DNA of 64,000 bases from Actinomadura luzonensis (GTDB lineage Bacteria; Actinomycetota; Actinomycetes; Streptosporangiales; Streptosporangiaceae), in the NCBI RefSeq assembly GCF_022664455.2, contig NZ_JAKRKC020000002.1:2480001-2544000 (forward strand), given 5' to 3'. The notes beneath the pieces are model-generated. The model did not search any database and was not told the origin of the DNA. It was given only the letters and a program-made list of their open reading frames with translations. Positions 6,899 to 13,943 of this stretch are shown piece by piece (the stretch's first letter is position 1; each line of letters opens with the position of its first letter). Position numbers and translations under genes: made by a program.

Positions 6899-7798
6899 TT
6901 GACTCTCACCGCCAGCTACGAACGCTGCCGCCGCCTGCACGCCCGCTACGGCCGCTCCTACTACCTGGCCACGCTGCTGCTGCCCGCGTGGAAACGTCGG
7001 CACGTGCACGCCCTGTACGGCTTCGCCCGCTACGCCGACGAGATCGTCGACTCCTTCACCATGTCCGCCGACCGCCGGGCCGCGCTCGACGACCTGTGCG
7101 ACCGCACCGCGCGCGGCCTGGCGGGGGAGCCGGTCGCGGACCCGGTGCTGCCCGCGTTCCTGCACACCGTGCGCTCGTTCGGGATCACCCGGGCCGACGT
7201 GGACTCCTTCCTCGCCGCGATGCGCGCCGACCTGTCCGTGACCGGCTACGCCACCTACGACGACCTGCTCGGCTACATGGAGGGGTCGGCGGCGGTCATC
7301 GGCACCATGATGCTGCCGGTGCTGGAGGCGCTGCCCGGCGAGGAGCGGGCCGCGCGGGAGCCGGCGCGGCAGCTCGGGCTGGCCTTCCAGCTCACCAACT
7401 TCCTGCGGGACGTGGCCGAGGACCACGCCAGGGGCCGGGTCTACCTGCCGGCGCAGGACCTCGCCGCGTTCGGCGTGGAGCCGGCCGACCTGGGCCGCCC
7501 CCGGACGGGGCGGGCGGTGCGCGAGCTGCTGGCCTTCGAGGCGCGGCGGGCCCGCGAGCACTACCGGGCCGCGGCGCCCGGCATCGACCTGCTGGTGGCC
7601 TCGTCCCGGCCGTGCGTGCGGGCCGCCGTGGAGCTGTACGGGGGGATCCTGGTGGAGATCGAGCGCGGCGGCTTCGCGGTGCTGGAGCGGCGCGTACGGG
7701 TGCCGCGCCGCCGCAAGGCCGCCGCCTTCGCCCGCCACCTGCTCGCCTCCGCCGAGGCGGGCCGCCACGAACGCCGCGTCCGGGTGGAGCTGCCGTGA
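6899..7798 (+). CDS. crtB: Phytoene synthase
   Basis: A 299-residue squalene/phytoene synthase family enzyme that joins two geranylgeranyl diphosphates head to head to give phytoene. Both Asp-rich metal sites are present: RYADEIVDSF near residue 45 and NFLRDVAEDHARGRVYLP near residue 167. The LGLAFQLTNFLRD block is diagnostic. The start is TTG at 6899, with GAAGGA as ribosome site; the crtI-crtB spacer contains a 12-bp direct duplication (GAAGGACACCCG twice). The gene ends at 7798, where a GTG overlaps the stop (GTGA) and opens a frame into the repeat-rich leader of the PlsX-like gene. Confidence 0.93.
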   Translation: MTLTASYERCRRLHARYGRSYYLATLLLPAWKRRHVHALYGFARYADEIVDSFTMSADRRAALDDLCDRTARGLAGEPVADPVLPAFLHTVRSFGITRADVDSFLAAMRADLSVTGYATYDDLLGYMEGSAAVIGTMMLPVLEALPGEERAAREPARQLGLAFQLTNFLRDVAEDHARGRVYLPAQDLAAFGVEPADLGRPRTGRAVRELLAFEARRAREHYRAAAPGIDLLVASSRPCVRAAVELYGGILVEIERGGFAVLERRVRVPRRRKAAAFARHLLASAEAGRHERRVRVELP

Positions 7799-7821
7799 CC
7801 CCGGCGAACGGCCGCGGCCCC

Positions 7822-7905
7822 GCCACGGGCGGCCGGGACTCCGCCACGGGCGGCCGGGACTCCGCCACGGGCGGCCGGGACTCCGCCACGGGCGGCCGGG
7901 ACTCC
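7822..7905 (+). repeat. 21-bp tandem repeat between crtB and plsX-like gene (4 units)
   Basis: Four perfect 21-bp units (7822-7842, 7843-7863, 7864-7884, 7885-7905), then a partial fifth to 7926. In the frame opened by the GTG at 7795 each unit encodes ATGGRDS. That frame does not enter the PlsX-like domain, which is read one base later from 7944. Confidence 0.9.
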
Positions 7906-7943
7906 GGCGCCGCCACGGGCGGGCGGGGGCCGGCGGCGGGGCG

Positions 7944-8895
7944 GTGGTGCTGGACGCCATGGGCGGGGACCACGGCCCGGCCGAGATGGTGGCGGGGGCG
8001 GTGGCGGCGTGGCGCGCGCACGGCGTGCCGGTCGTCCTGGTCGGCCGCGAGCCGGACCTGGCCCGCGAGCTGGCCGCCCGCGACGCCGCCGAGCGAGCTG
8101 CCGATCGTGCACGCCCCGGACGCGGTCCCCATGGCCGAGCGGGGCGCGGGCGGCCCGGCGCTGCCCGGCTCCAGCCTGGCCGTCGGCTGCGGCCTGCTCG
8201 CGCGGGGGGAGGGGGCCGCGTTCGTGTCGGCGGGTTCGACCGGCGCGGTGGTCTCCCAGGCCGTGCGGCTGGTGGGCCGCGCCGAGGGCGTCCTGCGTCC
8301 CGCGCTCGCGATCGCGCTGCCGGCGCTGAGCGGCGGCGCGAGCGTGCTCGTGGACGCGGGCGCGACCGCCGACCCGACGCCGGAGATGATGGCCCAGTTC
8401 GCGCTGCTCGGCGCCGGGTACGCCCGCGCCGTGCTGGGCGTGCCCGACCCGGTGGCCGGGCTGCTGTCGATCGGCTCCGAGCCCGGCAAGGGCAACCGGC
8501 TCGCCCGGCGGGCCGAGGAGCTGCTGCGGAGGCAGCCGGCGCGTTTCCACGGCAACATCGAGGGCCACGACGTGCTCTCCGGAGCCGTGGACGTCATCGT
8601 CACCGACGGCTTCACCGGCAACGTCGTGCTGAAGAACGTCGAGGGCTGCGTACGGACCGCGCTCACCATGGTCGCCCAGGCGGGCCTCGCCGACCCGGCA
8701 GCGCTGGCGGGAGTGGCCCGCCGCTACGACCCGCAGACCCACGGCGGCGCGGCGCTGCTGGGGCTGCGCGGCACCGTGGTCGTCGCGCACGGCTCGTCCC
8801 GCGCCGCCACGATCGCCCGCGCCTGCGTGGTCGCGCACGCGCTGTCCGGGGTGCGGGTGGACGCCGGCCTCGCCGCCGCGCCGGAACCGGCATGA
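7944..8895 (+). pseudogene. plsX: PlsX-like phosphate acyltransferase, frameshifted
   Basis: The frame opened by GTG at 7944 begins VVLDAMGGDHGPAEMVAG, the N-terminus of PlsX, the enzyme that moves acyl groups from acyl carrier protein to phosphate. It continues to position 8091 and then the homology jumps frames: ELPIVHAPDAVPMAERG, AFVSAGSTGAVVSQ and IVTDGFTGNVVLKNVEG are all read in another frame to 8895. The jump coincides with a tandem GAGC duplication at 8091-8098; removing one copy gives a continuous PlsX of about 315 codons. It is either a recent pseudogene or an assembly error. It follows crtB and may have served acylation together with the plsY-like gene at 9589. In fatty-acid metabolism this would be a second copy, separate from any housekeeping plsX. 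Confidence 0.75.
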
Positions 8896-8909
8896 GCGCC
8901 GCCCGCCGG

Positions 8910-9614
8910 TCAGCCCAGGGGGTCGGCGCCGTTCCAGGTGCCCTCGCTGCCGTACGGGACGAACCGGGCGAACAGCTCCTCGCTGTACCAGCCGTCCCGG
9001 CGCACCCGGTCCACCACCCGCAGGTGCGCGTCGTCGCCGTAGGCGAAGCGGCGCATCGCCGCCGCGTCCCGCCACAGGGAGAACGTGGCCTGCCGGGCCA
9101 GCGGCCACTCGCCGACCCCGACCGAGGCCAGGCAGCCGTCCTGCCGGGCCAGCAGCCGGTCCACCGGCGGCACCGAACGGTAGAAGGCGGCCAGCCGCCG
9201 CGCCCTGATCGAGGCGCGGGTGAGCACCGCGACCGGGCCCCCGCCGTCCCGCCGCCCGCCGGCGAGCCGGCCGAAGGGGGAGCGGCCGCCCCAGGTGCCG
9301 CGCGCGGACAGGGGCGCCAGCCGGACCTGCCACCGCTCGTCGGCCTCGGCCCGCCACCGGGCCGCGACGGGGGAGGCGCGGAGGAACGCCTCCAGGTCGG
9401 CCTCCTCGCGCCAGACCGCGAACAGCGCCCACCGGCGCAGGTCCGCGCCGAGCGACATCGACCGGCCGCGCCCGGTCCCGAGCAGCCGCCAGAACGTCAG
9501 GCCCGCGGTGCCGCGCAGCAGCGGGCGGTCGAAGGCCATGTGGCGCATGGCGTCCACGGAGCCGTAACGGATGAGGTGGAACGAGGCTATGGGTGCAGCG
9601 GTGCTGTCGGTCAT
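8910..9614 (-). CDS. crtA: CrtA-type carotenoid monooxygenase (spheroidene monooxygenase family)
   Basis: A 234-residue protein with the conserved blocks of the CrtA family: SFHLIRYGSVDAM, a GLTFWRLLGTGRG-type block, LSARGTWGGRSPFG, PVAVLTRASIRARR, VGVGEWPLARQATFSLWRD and GWYSEELFARFVPYG. CrtA inserts oxygen at C-2 of acyclic carotenoids in purple bacteria to make ketocarotenoids. Finding it next to crtEIB, crtD and cruF suggests that an acyclic end group is ketolated. Start at ATG 9614. The first 26 bp lie on the opposite strand of the start of the plsY-like gene, so the two genes overlap head to head. The assignment is from remembered family motifs; the exact position oxidised is inference. 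Confidence 0.78.
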   Translation of the reverse strand: MTDSTAAPIASFHLIRYGSVDAMRHMAFDRPLLRGTAGLTFWRLLGTGRGRSMSLGADLRRWALFAVWREEADLEAFLRASPVAARWRAEADERWQVRLAPLSARGTWGGRSPFGRLAGGRRDGGGPVAVLTRASIRARRLAAFYRSVPPVDRLLARQDGCLASVGVGEWPLARQATFSLWRDAAAMRRFAYGDDAHLRVVDRVRRDGWYSEELFARFVPYGSEGTWNGADPLG

Positions 9615-10185
9615 CGTCGGCTACCTGCTGGGGTCGATCCCGGTGGCGGTGCTGCTGGCGCGCGGCCACGGGTTCGACCCGCGCGCGGTGGGCGACCGCA
9701 ATCCCGGCTTCTGGAACGTGAAGGAGCAGCTCGGCTGGCGGTCGGCCGTGCCGGTGTTCGCCGGTGACACGCTGAAGGGCACGCTCGCCGCGCTGGCGGC
9801 GCTGCTGCTCAGCGGCGGGCACACGACCGGGCCGGGGGTGGTGGCGGGGGACAGCGTCGTGCCCGTGTACCTGGCGGTGGCGGCCGCGATGGCGGGGCAC
9901 GCCTGGCCGGTGTTCGCCGGGTTCCGGGGCGGGCGGTCGATCCTGACCTTCGCGGGCGGGGTGGCGGTCATCTGCCCGCCCGCGTTCGCGCTGGCCGTGG
10001 CGGCGCTGGTGGCGGTGGCGCTGGGGGCGCGGTCGTTCGCCGTGGGGGCGCGGGTGGCGGTGTTCGGCGTGCCCGCGCTGCAGCTGCTGTTCGCCCCGGC
10101 CGAGGTGGTCGCGGGGACGGGGGCGCTGATGTGCCTCATCGGGCTGCGTTTCGGCCAGGCCGCGCTGTCGTCCCGCCGGAGCTGA
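9589..10185 (+). CDS. plsY: PlsY-like acyl-phosphate glycerol-3-phosphate acyltransferase
   Basis: A membrane protein of 198 residues. It starts with a helix ending in the family motif YLLGSIPVAVLLARG, then DRNPGFWNV (in place of the usual SGNxGATN), the DTLKG motif and GHAWPVFAGFRGGRS, matching the third PlsY motif with Arg for Lys. Several more hydrophobic segments follow. PlsY moves acyl groups from acyl-phosphate, the PlsX product, to glycerol-3-phosphate; the altered first motif may mean a different acceptor. With the PlsX-like gene in the same carotenoid locus, the pair could acylate a carotenoid glycoside or a membrane lipid. ATG 9589 matches the family N-terminus; ATG 9571 is in frame with a better-spaced GGAG. 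It overlaps crtA at its 5' end and the glycosyltransferase gene by 50 bp at its 3' end. Confidence 0.75.
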   Translation: MGAAVLSVIVGYLLGSIPVAVLLARGHGFDPRAVGDRNPGFWNVKEQLGWRSAVPVFAGDTLKGTLAALAALLLSGGHTTGPGVVAGDSVVPVYLAVAAAMAGHAWPVFAGFRGGRSILTFAGGVAVICPPAFALAVAALVAVALGARSFAVGARVAVFGVPALQLLFAPAEVVAGTGALMCLIGLRFGQAALSSRRS

Positions 10186-11359
10186 CCGCCGGGTCCGCCG
10201 GGGCCGCCTGGGCCGCCGGGTTCGCCGGGTCCGCCGGGTTCGCCGGGTTCGCCGGGTTCGCCGGGTACGTCCGGCCGCGCCACCGCCGTACCGGGCGGAG
10301 CGTGGCCTGGGTGAGGCGGACCGCGGCGGCCGGGTCCAGCAGCGGCGACAGCAGCAGGGCCGCGCCCGGCCGGGTGTAGCTGCCGCGCAGGGCGCCGGTC
10401 AGCAGCAGCCGGACGCCGAGCAGCGCCAGGTCCAGCCGGCTCGGCCGGCCGGCGGCCAGGCGCAGCGCGGGCAGGGCCGCCGTCAGCCAGACCACGGCCA
10501 GGTCGGCGGCCCGCCAGCCGGCGCCGGTGACGTCCCGGAGCGGCAGCGACCGGCCCCACTCGCGCCACAGCTCGGCCGTCGAGTCGTGCATGTCGACCTC
10601 CAGCAGCCCGCCGCCGTCGAGGAAGCCGATCCGCCAGCCCCGCCCCGCCAGGAACCGGGCGAGCGCCACGTCGTCGGTCATGTGCCCGCGCACCGCCGCG
10701 AAACCATCGATCTCCGTCATCGCGTCCCGCCGGAAGGCGAGGCACTGGCCGTTGGCGAGCACCCGGTGCGGCGGGAGCGGGTCCGCCCGGCCGACCGGGC
10801 CGAACCGGTAGACCAGCGTGGCCAGCATCGACGCGTGCAGGGCCTGTTCGAGCGGGCCGTCGCAGGCGAAGCGCGGGGCGGCGCTGACCAGGTCGCGGCC
10901 GTCCAGGGCGCGGGCCAGCGCGCCGAACAGGCCGGGCTCGGGGCGGGTGTCGGCGTCCAGCGTCACCACGACGTCGCCGCGGGCGGCCGCCACGCCCTGG
11001 CGCAGCGCCCACTGCTTGCCGACCCAGCCCGGGGGCAGCGGCTCGCCGGTGACGACGGTCGCGCCGAGCGCGGCGGCGAGCGGGCCGGTGCCGTCCGTGG
11101 AGCGGTCGTCGACGACGATGACCTCGGCGACGGCCGGGTCCTTCAGCGCGGCCCGCAGGCACGGCCCGATCCTGGCGGCCTCGTCGCGGGCCGGCACCAC
11201 CACCGAGATCAGGGCGCCGGGCGCGGCGGCGGCCCGGAGCGGGGGCAGCCGCCGCCGGCCCCGCGCCAGCCGCGCCAGCACCACCCCGGCCGCCACCGCC
11301 TGCGCCGCCCCGAGCAGCCGCCCCCCGGCGCGCGCCGTCCCCGCGAGACGGCGGCTCAT
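10136..11359 (-). CDS. Family 2 glycosyltransferase of the carotenoid cluster
   Basis: A 407-residue GT-A glycosyltransferase. The nucleotide-sugar fold is seen as ISVVVPARDEAARIGPCLRA and EVIVVDDRSTDGTG, the metal-binding DxD as TLDADTRPEPG, the acidic acceptor region as GHMTDDVALARFL and the REWGRSLPLRD block that replaces the usual QxxRW. Hydrophobic segments near both ends suggest membrane attachment. Its ATG overlaps the stop of the CrtD-like gene (ATGA), so it is the last gene of the cruF-crtD-GT operon. I infer transfer of a sugar to a carotenoid hydroxyl created by CruF. The tail has six Pro-Ala-Asn/Asp-type tripeptide repeats, and the gene ends inside the convergent plsY-like gene. 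Confidence 0.82.
   Translation of the reverse strand: MSRRLAGTARAGGRLLGAAQAVAAGVVLARLARGRRRLPPLRAAAAPGALISVVVPARDEAARIGPCLRAALKDPAVAEVIVVDDRSTDGTGPLAAALGATVVTGEPLPPGWVGKQWALRQGVAAARGDVVVTLDADTRPEPGLFGALARALDGRDLVSAAPRFACDGPLEQALHASMLATLVYRFGPVGRADPLPPHRVLANGQCLAFRRDAMTEIDGFAAVRGHMTDDVALARFLAGRGWRIGFLDGGGLLEVDMHDSTAELWREWGRSLPLRDVTGAGWRAADLAVVWLTAALPALRLAAGRPSRLDLALLGVRLLLTGALRGSYTRPGAALLLSPLLDPAAAVRLTQATLRPVRRWRGRTYPANPANPANPADPANPAAQAAPADPAVSSGGTTARPGRNAAR
10215..10268 (-). repeat. 9-bp tandem repeat in the glycosyltransferase tail
   Basis: Six 9-bp units with consensus gccgggttc on the + strand encode a PAN/PAD-type tripeptide repeat on the minus strand near the C-terminus of the glycosyltransferase. 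Two of the units differ at one base from the consensus. Confidence 0.85.
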
Positions 11360-12807
11360 CGGAGCGCCGCCTCGCGCGGGTCGCCGAAGTCCTCGCGGAC
11401 GAGCCCGGCGACGATCCTGGCCCCCAGCGTCACCATGGGCAGCCCCCCTCCCGGATGCACGCTGCCCCCGACCAGGTACAGCCCGCGCCGCGGCCCCCGG
11501 TTGCCCGGCCGCAGGAACGGCGCCAGCCGTCCCCGGTAGGCGCTGCCGTAGATCGCCCCCGCCCAGGCCCCGTACCGGTCGCGCAGGTCCGCCGGCGTGA
11601 GGACGTCCACGAAGCGCAGCCGCCCGGCCAGGTCCAGGCCGCGCCCGGCGAGCCGCTCCAGCACCAGGTCCCGGTAGGCGTCCACGCCGATGCGCCACCG
11701 GCCGGGATCGCGGGCGGGCACGTTGACCAGCATCGTCCAGTTCTCCGTCCCGGCCGGCGCCTGGCCGGGGTCGTCCACGGCCGAGCAGCCGACGTAGATC
11801 GTCGGGTCGTCCGGCGGCTCGCGCCGGTCGAAGATGTCGGCGAACTCCCGCTCGTAGTCGCCCGAGAACACCACCGTGTGGTGCGCCAGCCCAGGCGTGC
11901 GCCCCTCGACGCCCGCCATCAGCAGGAACGCCGACGACGACAGCCCCAGCCCGGCCAGCCGGCGCAGCCGCCGCCGGTCCGGCAGCAGGCGGCCGTACAG
12001 GGCGGCGGCGTCCACGCCGGCCACCACCACGCCGGCCCGCTCGTGACCGCCGCCCGCGAGCCGCACCCCGGTCACCTCGCCGCCGCGCGCGGTGACGGCC
12101 TCGACCGGCGCGGACAGGTGCACCAGCACCCCCGCCTCCTTCAGCAGCCCCGCCAGGTCCTCGGCCAGCCGGGGCAGGCCGCCGGGCACGTACCAGCCGC
12201 CCTCGCCGTGCTCCAGCGCGGGCACGCAGCCCAGCGCGGCCGGCGCGCGGTACGGGCTGGAGCCGGCGTAGGTGGCGTAGCGGCCGACGTACTGGCGCAG
12301 CCGCGGGTCGCGGAAGAAGCGGCGGGCCAGCCCGTCCAGGGTGGCGGCGGGCGCCACGGCCAGCAGGTCGCCCAGGCGGGCCGCACGCGGCGGGCGGCCG
12401 AGCGGCCCGGCGAAGAAGGTGCGGCCCGCCGCCCGCAGGCAGCCCTCGGCCCAGGCGTGGAAGGCCCGCCACGCGGCGCCCTCGCCCGGCGCGAGCCGGT
12501 CCACCTCGGCCGCCATGCGCTCCGGGTCCCGCCGTGCCGTCAGCACGCTGCCGTCGGCGAAGCGGTAGCGGCACAGCTCGGCCGGCTCCACGAACGCGCG
12601 CCGCAGCCCCAGGTCTCGGAAGAGGCCCGGCATGGTCAGCAGCGACGGGCCCTCGGAGAAGGAGAACCCGTCGCGCCGGTGCTCGGCCAGCTTCCCGCCG
12701 AGGCGCGGCAGCCGCTCGTACAGCCGCACCCGGTGCCCCTGCCCGGCCAGCAGCAACGCCGACGCCATCCCGCCGACGCCGCCCCCGACCACGATCACGT
12801 CCGTCAC
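11356..12807 (-). CDS. crtD: CrtI-superfamily carotenoid desaturase, CrtD-like
   Basis: A 483-residue FAD enzyme with the N-terminal fold VIVVGGGVGGMASALLLAGQ, the RLGGKLAEH block and the C-terminal signature LYLVGGSVHPGGGLPMVTLG. These place it in the phytoene desaturase superfamily, but it is distinct from the crtI at 5414. It follows CruF, a carotenoid 1,2-hydratase, by 40 bp and is coupled to the glycosyltransferase by an ATGA overlap. In carotenoid pathways of this kind a CrtD-type enzyme introduces the 3,4 double bond after hydration of the psi end, so CrtD is the best call. Start is GTG at 12807 with a GGGGG-type site. A methoxyneurosporene-type or other late desaturase remains possible. 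Confidence 0.78.
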   Translation of the reverse strand: MTDVIVVGGGVGGMASALLLAGQGHRVRLYERLPRLGGKLAEHRRDGFSFSEGPSLLTMPGLFRDLGLRRAFVEPAELCRYRFADGSVLTARRDPERMAAEVDRLAPGEGAAWRAFHAWAEGCLRAAGRTFFAGPLGRPPRAARLGDLLAVAPAATLDGLARRFFRDPRLRQYVGRYATYAGSSPYRAPAALGCVPALEHGEGGWYVPGGLPRLAEDLAGLLKEAGVLVHLSAPVEAVTARGGEVTGVRLAGGGHERAGVVVAGVDAAALYGRLLPDRRRLRRLAGLGLSSSAFLLMAGVEGRTPGLAHHTVVFSGDYEREFADIFDRREPPDDPTIYVGCSAVDDPGQAPAGTENWTMLVNVPARDPGRWRIGVDAYRDLVLERLAGRGLDLAGRLRFVDVLTPADLRDRYGAWAGAIYGSAYRGRLAPFLRPGNRGPRRGLYLVGGSVHPGGGLPMVTLGARIVAGLVREDFGDPREAALR

Positions 12808-12847
12808 GTCGTCACCCCCGCCACCGCGTCGCCCTCGCCAGGAGCGG

Positions 12848-13642
12848 TCACCTCTGCCACGGCCGCCATCCGTTCCCCTTCTGCCACAGCCGCCGCCACG
12901 CCAGCGCGGCGAACACGCCCATCGAGATCCCTCCGGCCGCGGCGACCAGCGGGTCCGGCGGCTGGAACACCGCCGCGAACCCCACCGTCTCCATGACCGC
13001 CATCGTGGTGTAGACGCCCACCGCGCCCCGCGCGGGCGCGTCGCCCGCGATCCGCCGCAGCAGCAGCATGACCAGCGCGGACACCAGCAGCCAGCCCGCG
13101 TAGTTGCTCAGCGGGATGCCCCGGTACGGGCCCGGCTCGGCCCACGTCCACAGGCCGAGCCCGACCATCTGCGGGTCGAGGAAGAGGTCCCACGCCGTCA
13201 GCGCGAGCGCCCCCACGGCCGGCCGGGCCCGCCCCGTCGTGATCGCCGCCGCCACCGCGTACGCGGCCAGCCCCATCCCGCCCCACGCCAGCGCCACCAC
13301 GGCGGGAACGCCGCCGAGCTGCGGCCACAGCAGGTCGGTGTAGCGGTAGTGCCCGAACGGGAACCCGGTGCGCAGGCCCACTGCCTCCGCCGCGTACCCG
13401 GCGAGCACCGCCGCCGCGAACCCGGCCGCCGCCCGCCGCGCTCCCCAGGCCGCCGCCGTGAAGCCGAGCACGCTGACCGCCAGCACCGCCACGACGATCC
13501 CGGTGTACCGCACCGGCTCGGGACTGATGCCGGACAGGACCTGGCAGGCCACCATGACCACGAGCGCCGTCAGCCCGACCGCCCGCGCCGTCCCGGCCGC
13601 GGCCGGGACCGCCGTCACCGGCGCGCTTCGCGTCTCACCCAC
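12848..13642 (-). CDS. cruF: CruF-type carotenoid 1,2-hydratase (DUF422 family)
   Basis: A polytopic membrane protein of about 264 residues with six or seven hydrophobic helices. The diagnostic blocks are GFPFGHYRYTDLLWPQLGG, ALTAWDLFLDPQMVGLGLW and GPYRGIPLSNYAGW, all hallmarks of CruF. CruF adds water to the psi end of an acyclic or monocyclic carotenoid, giving a tertiary hydroxyl that a glycosyltransferase can then use. It is the first gene of the cruF-crtD-GT operon. The start is uncertain: the GTG at 13642 has AGAAGG almost touching it, so the message could be leaderless or begin further in. The upstream region shares a GATGCA-type box with crtE. Confidence 0.88.
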   Translation of the reverse strand: MGETRSAPVTAVPAAAGTARAVGLTALVVMVACQVLSGISPEPVRYTGIVVAVLAVSVLGFTAAAWGARRAAAGFAAAVLAGYAAEAVGLRTGFPFGHYRYTDLLWPQLGGVPAVVALAWGGMGLAAYAVAAAITTGRARPAVGALALTAWDLFLDPQMVGLGLWTWAEPGPYRGIPLSNYAGWLLVSALVMLLLRRIAGDAPARGAVGVYTTMAVMETVGFAAVFQPPDPLVAAAGGISMGVFAALAWRRLWQKGNGWRPWQR

Positions 13643-13943
13643 ACCTTCTCTTTCGGGCGCGCCGCGCGTCCGGATGCATCAGCTCAGGCCGGGCCGCCGA
13701 CCCTCGCCAAGAGCGCCAAGACCGTCAGATGTCACAATCATCAACCAATTGCCAGATAGCAAATGATGCGAGCGCATCAGTAGGCCCGATCTAGTAACCT
13801 CGCATGTGGATCCACGGAGACATCTGCCTGTGTGTCCTGTTCCAGCGGCGATGGTCACGCACGGGCGAAGATCAGGTTTATGGTAGCCCGCATCGTGACA
13901 TCACCAGCGTGCTTGGCCAGTGATTCCAACGACGAGGGCGGAC
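13643..13943. promoter_or_regulatory. Intergenic control region between cruF and the HAMP kinase
   Basis: This 301-bp divergent gap has no coding potential that I trust and is less GC-rich than its surroundings. Toward cruF it carries GATGCATCCGG (13680-13670) and CGAAAG (13655-13650), similar to the crtE upstream box. In the middle, TGATGCG-AG-CGCATCA (13764-13779) is a perfect 16-bp dyad, a candidate operator. TAGTAA at 13792-13797 resembles a -10 toward the kinase, but no convincing -35 is spaced correctly. Confidence 0.45.

Noticed and set aside
7822..7905. CRISPR array
   Set aside because: The repeats are directly adjacent, without spacers, encode a regular heptapeptide and have no cas genes near them. 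The other repeat tracts are of the same coding kind.
4805..7960. A very long minus-strand frame covering crtE, crtI and crtB
   Set aside because: The sequence is Gly/Arg/Ala-rich with no motif, while the plus strand encodes three complete enzymes. The same holds for other long shadow frames here.
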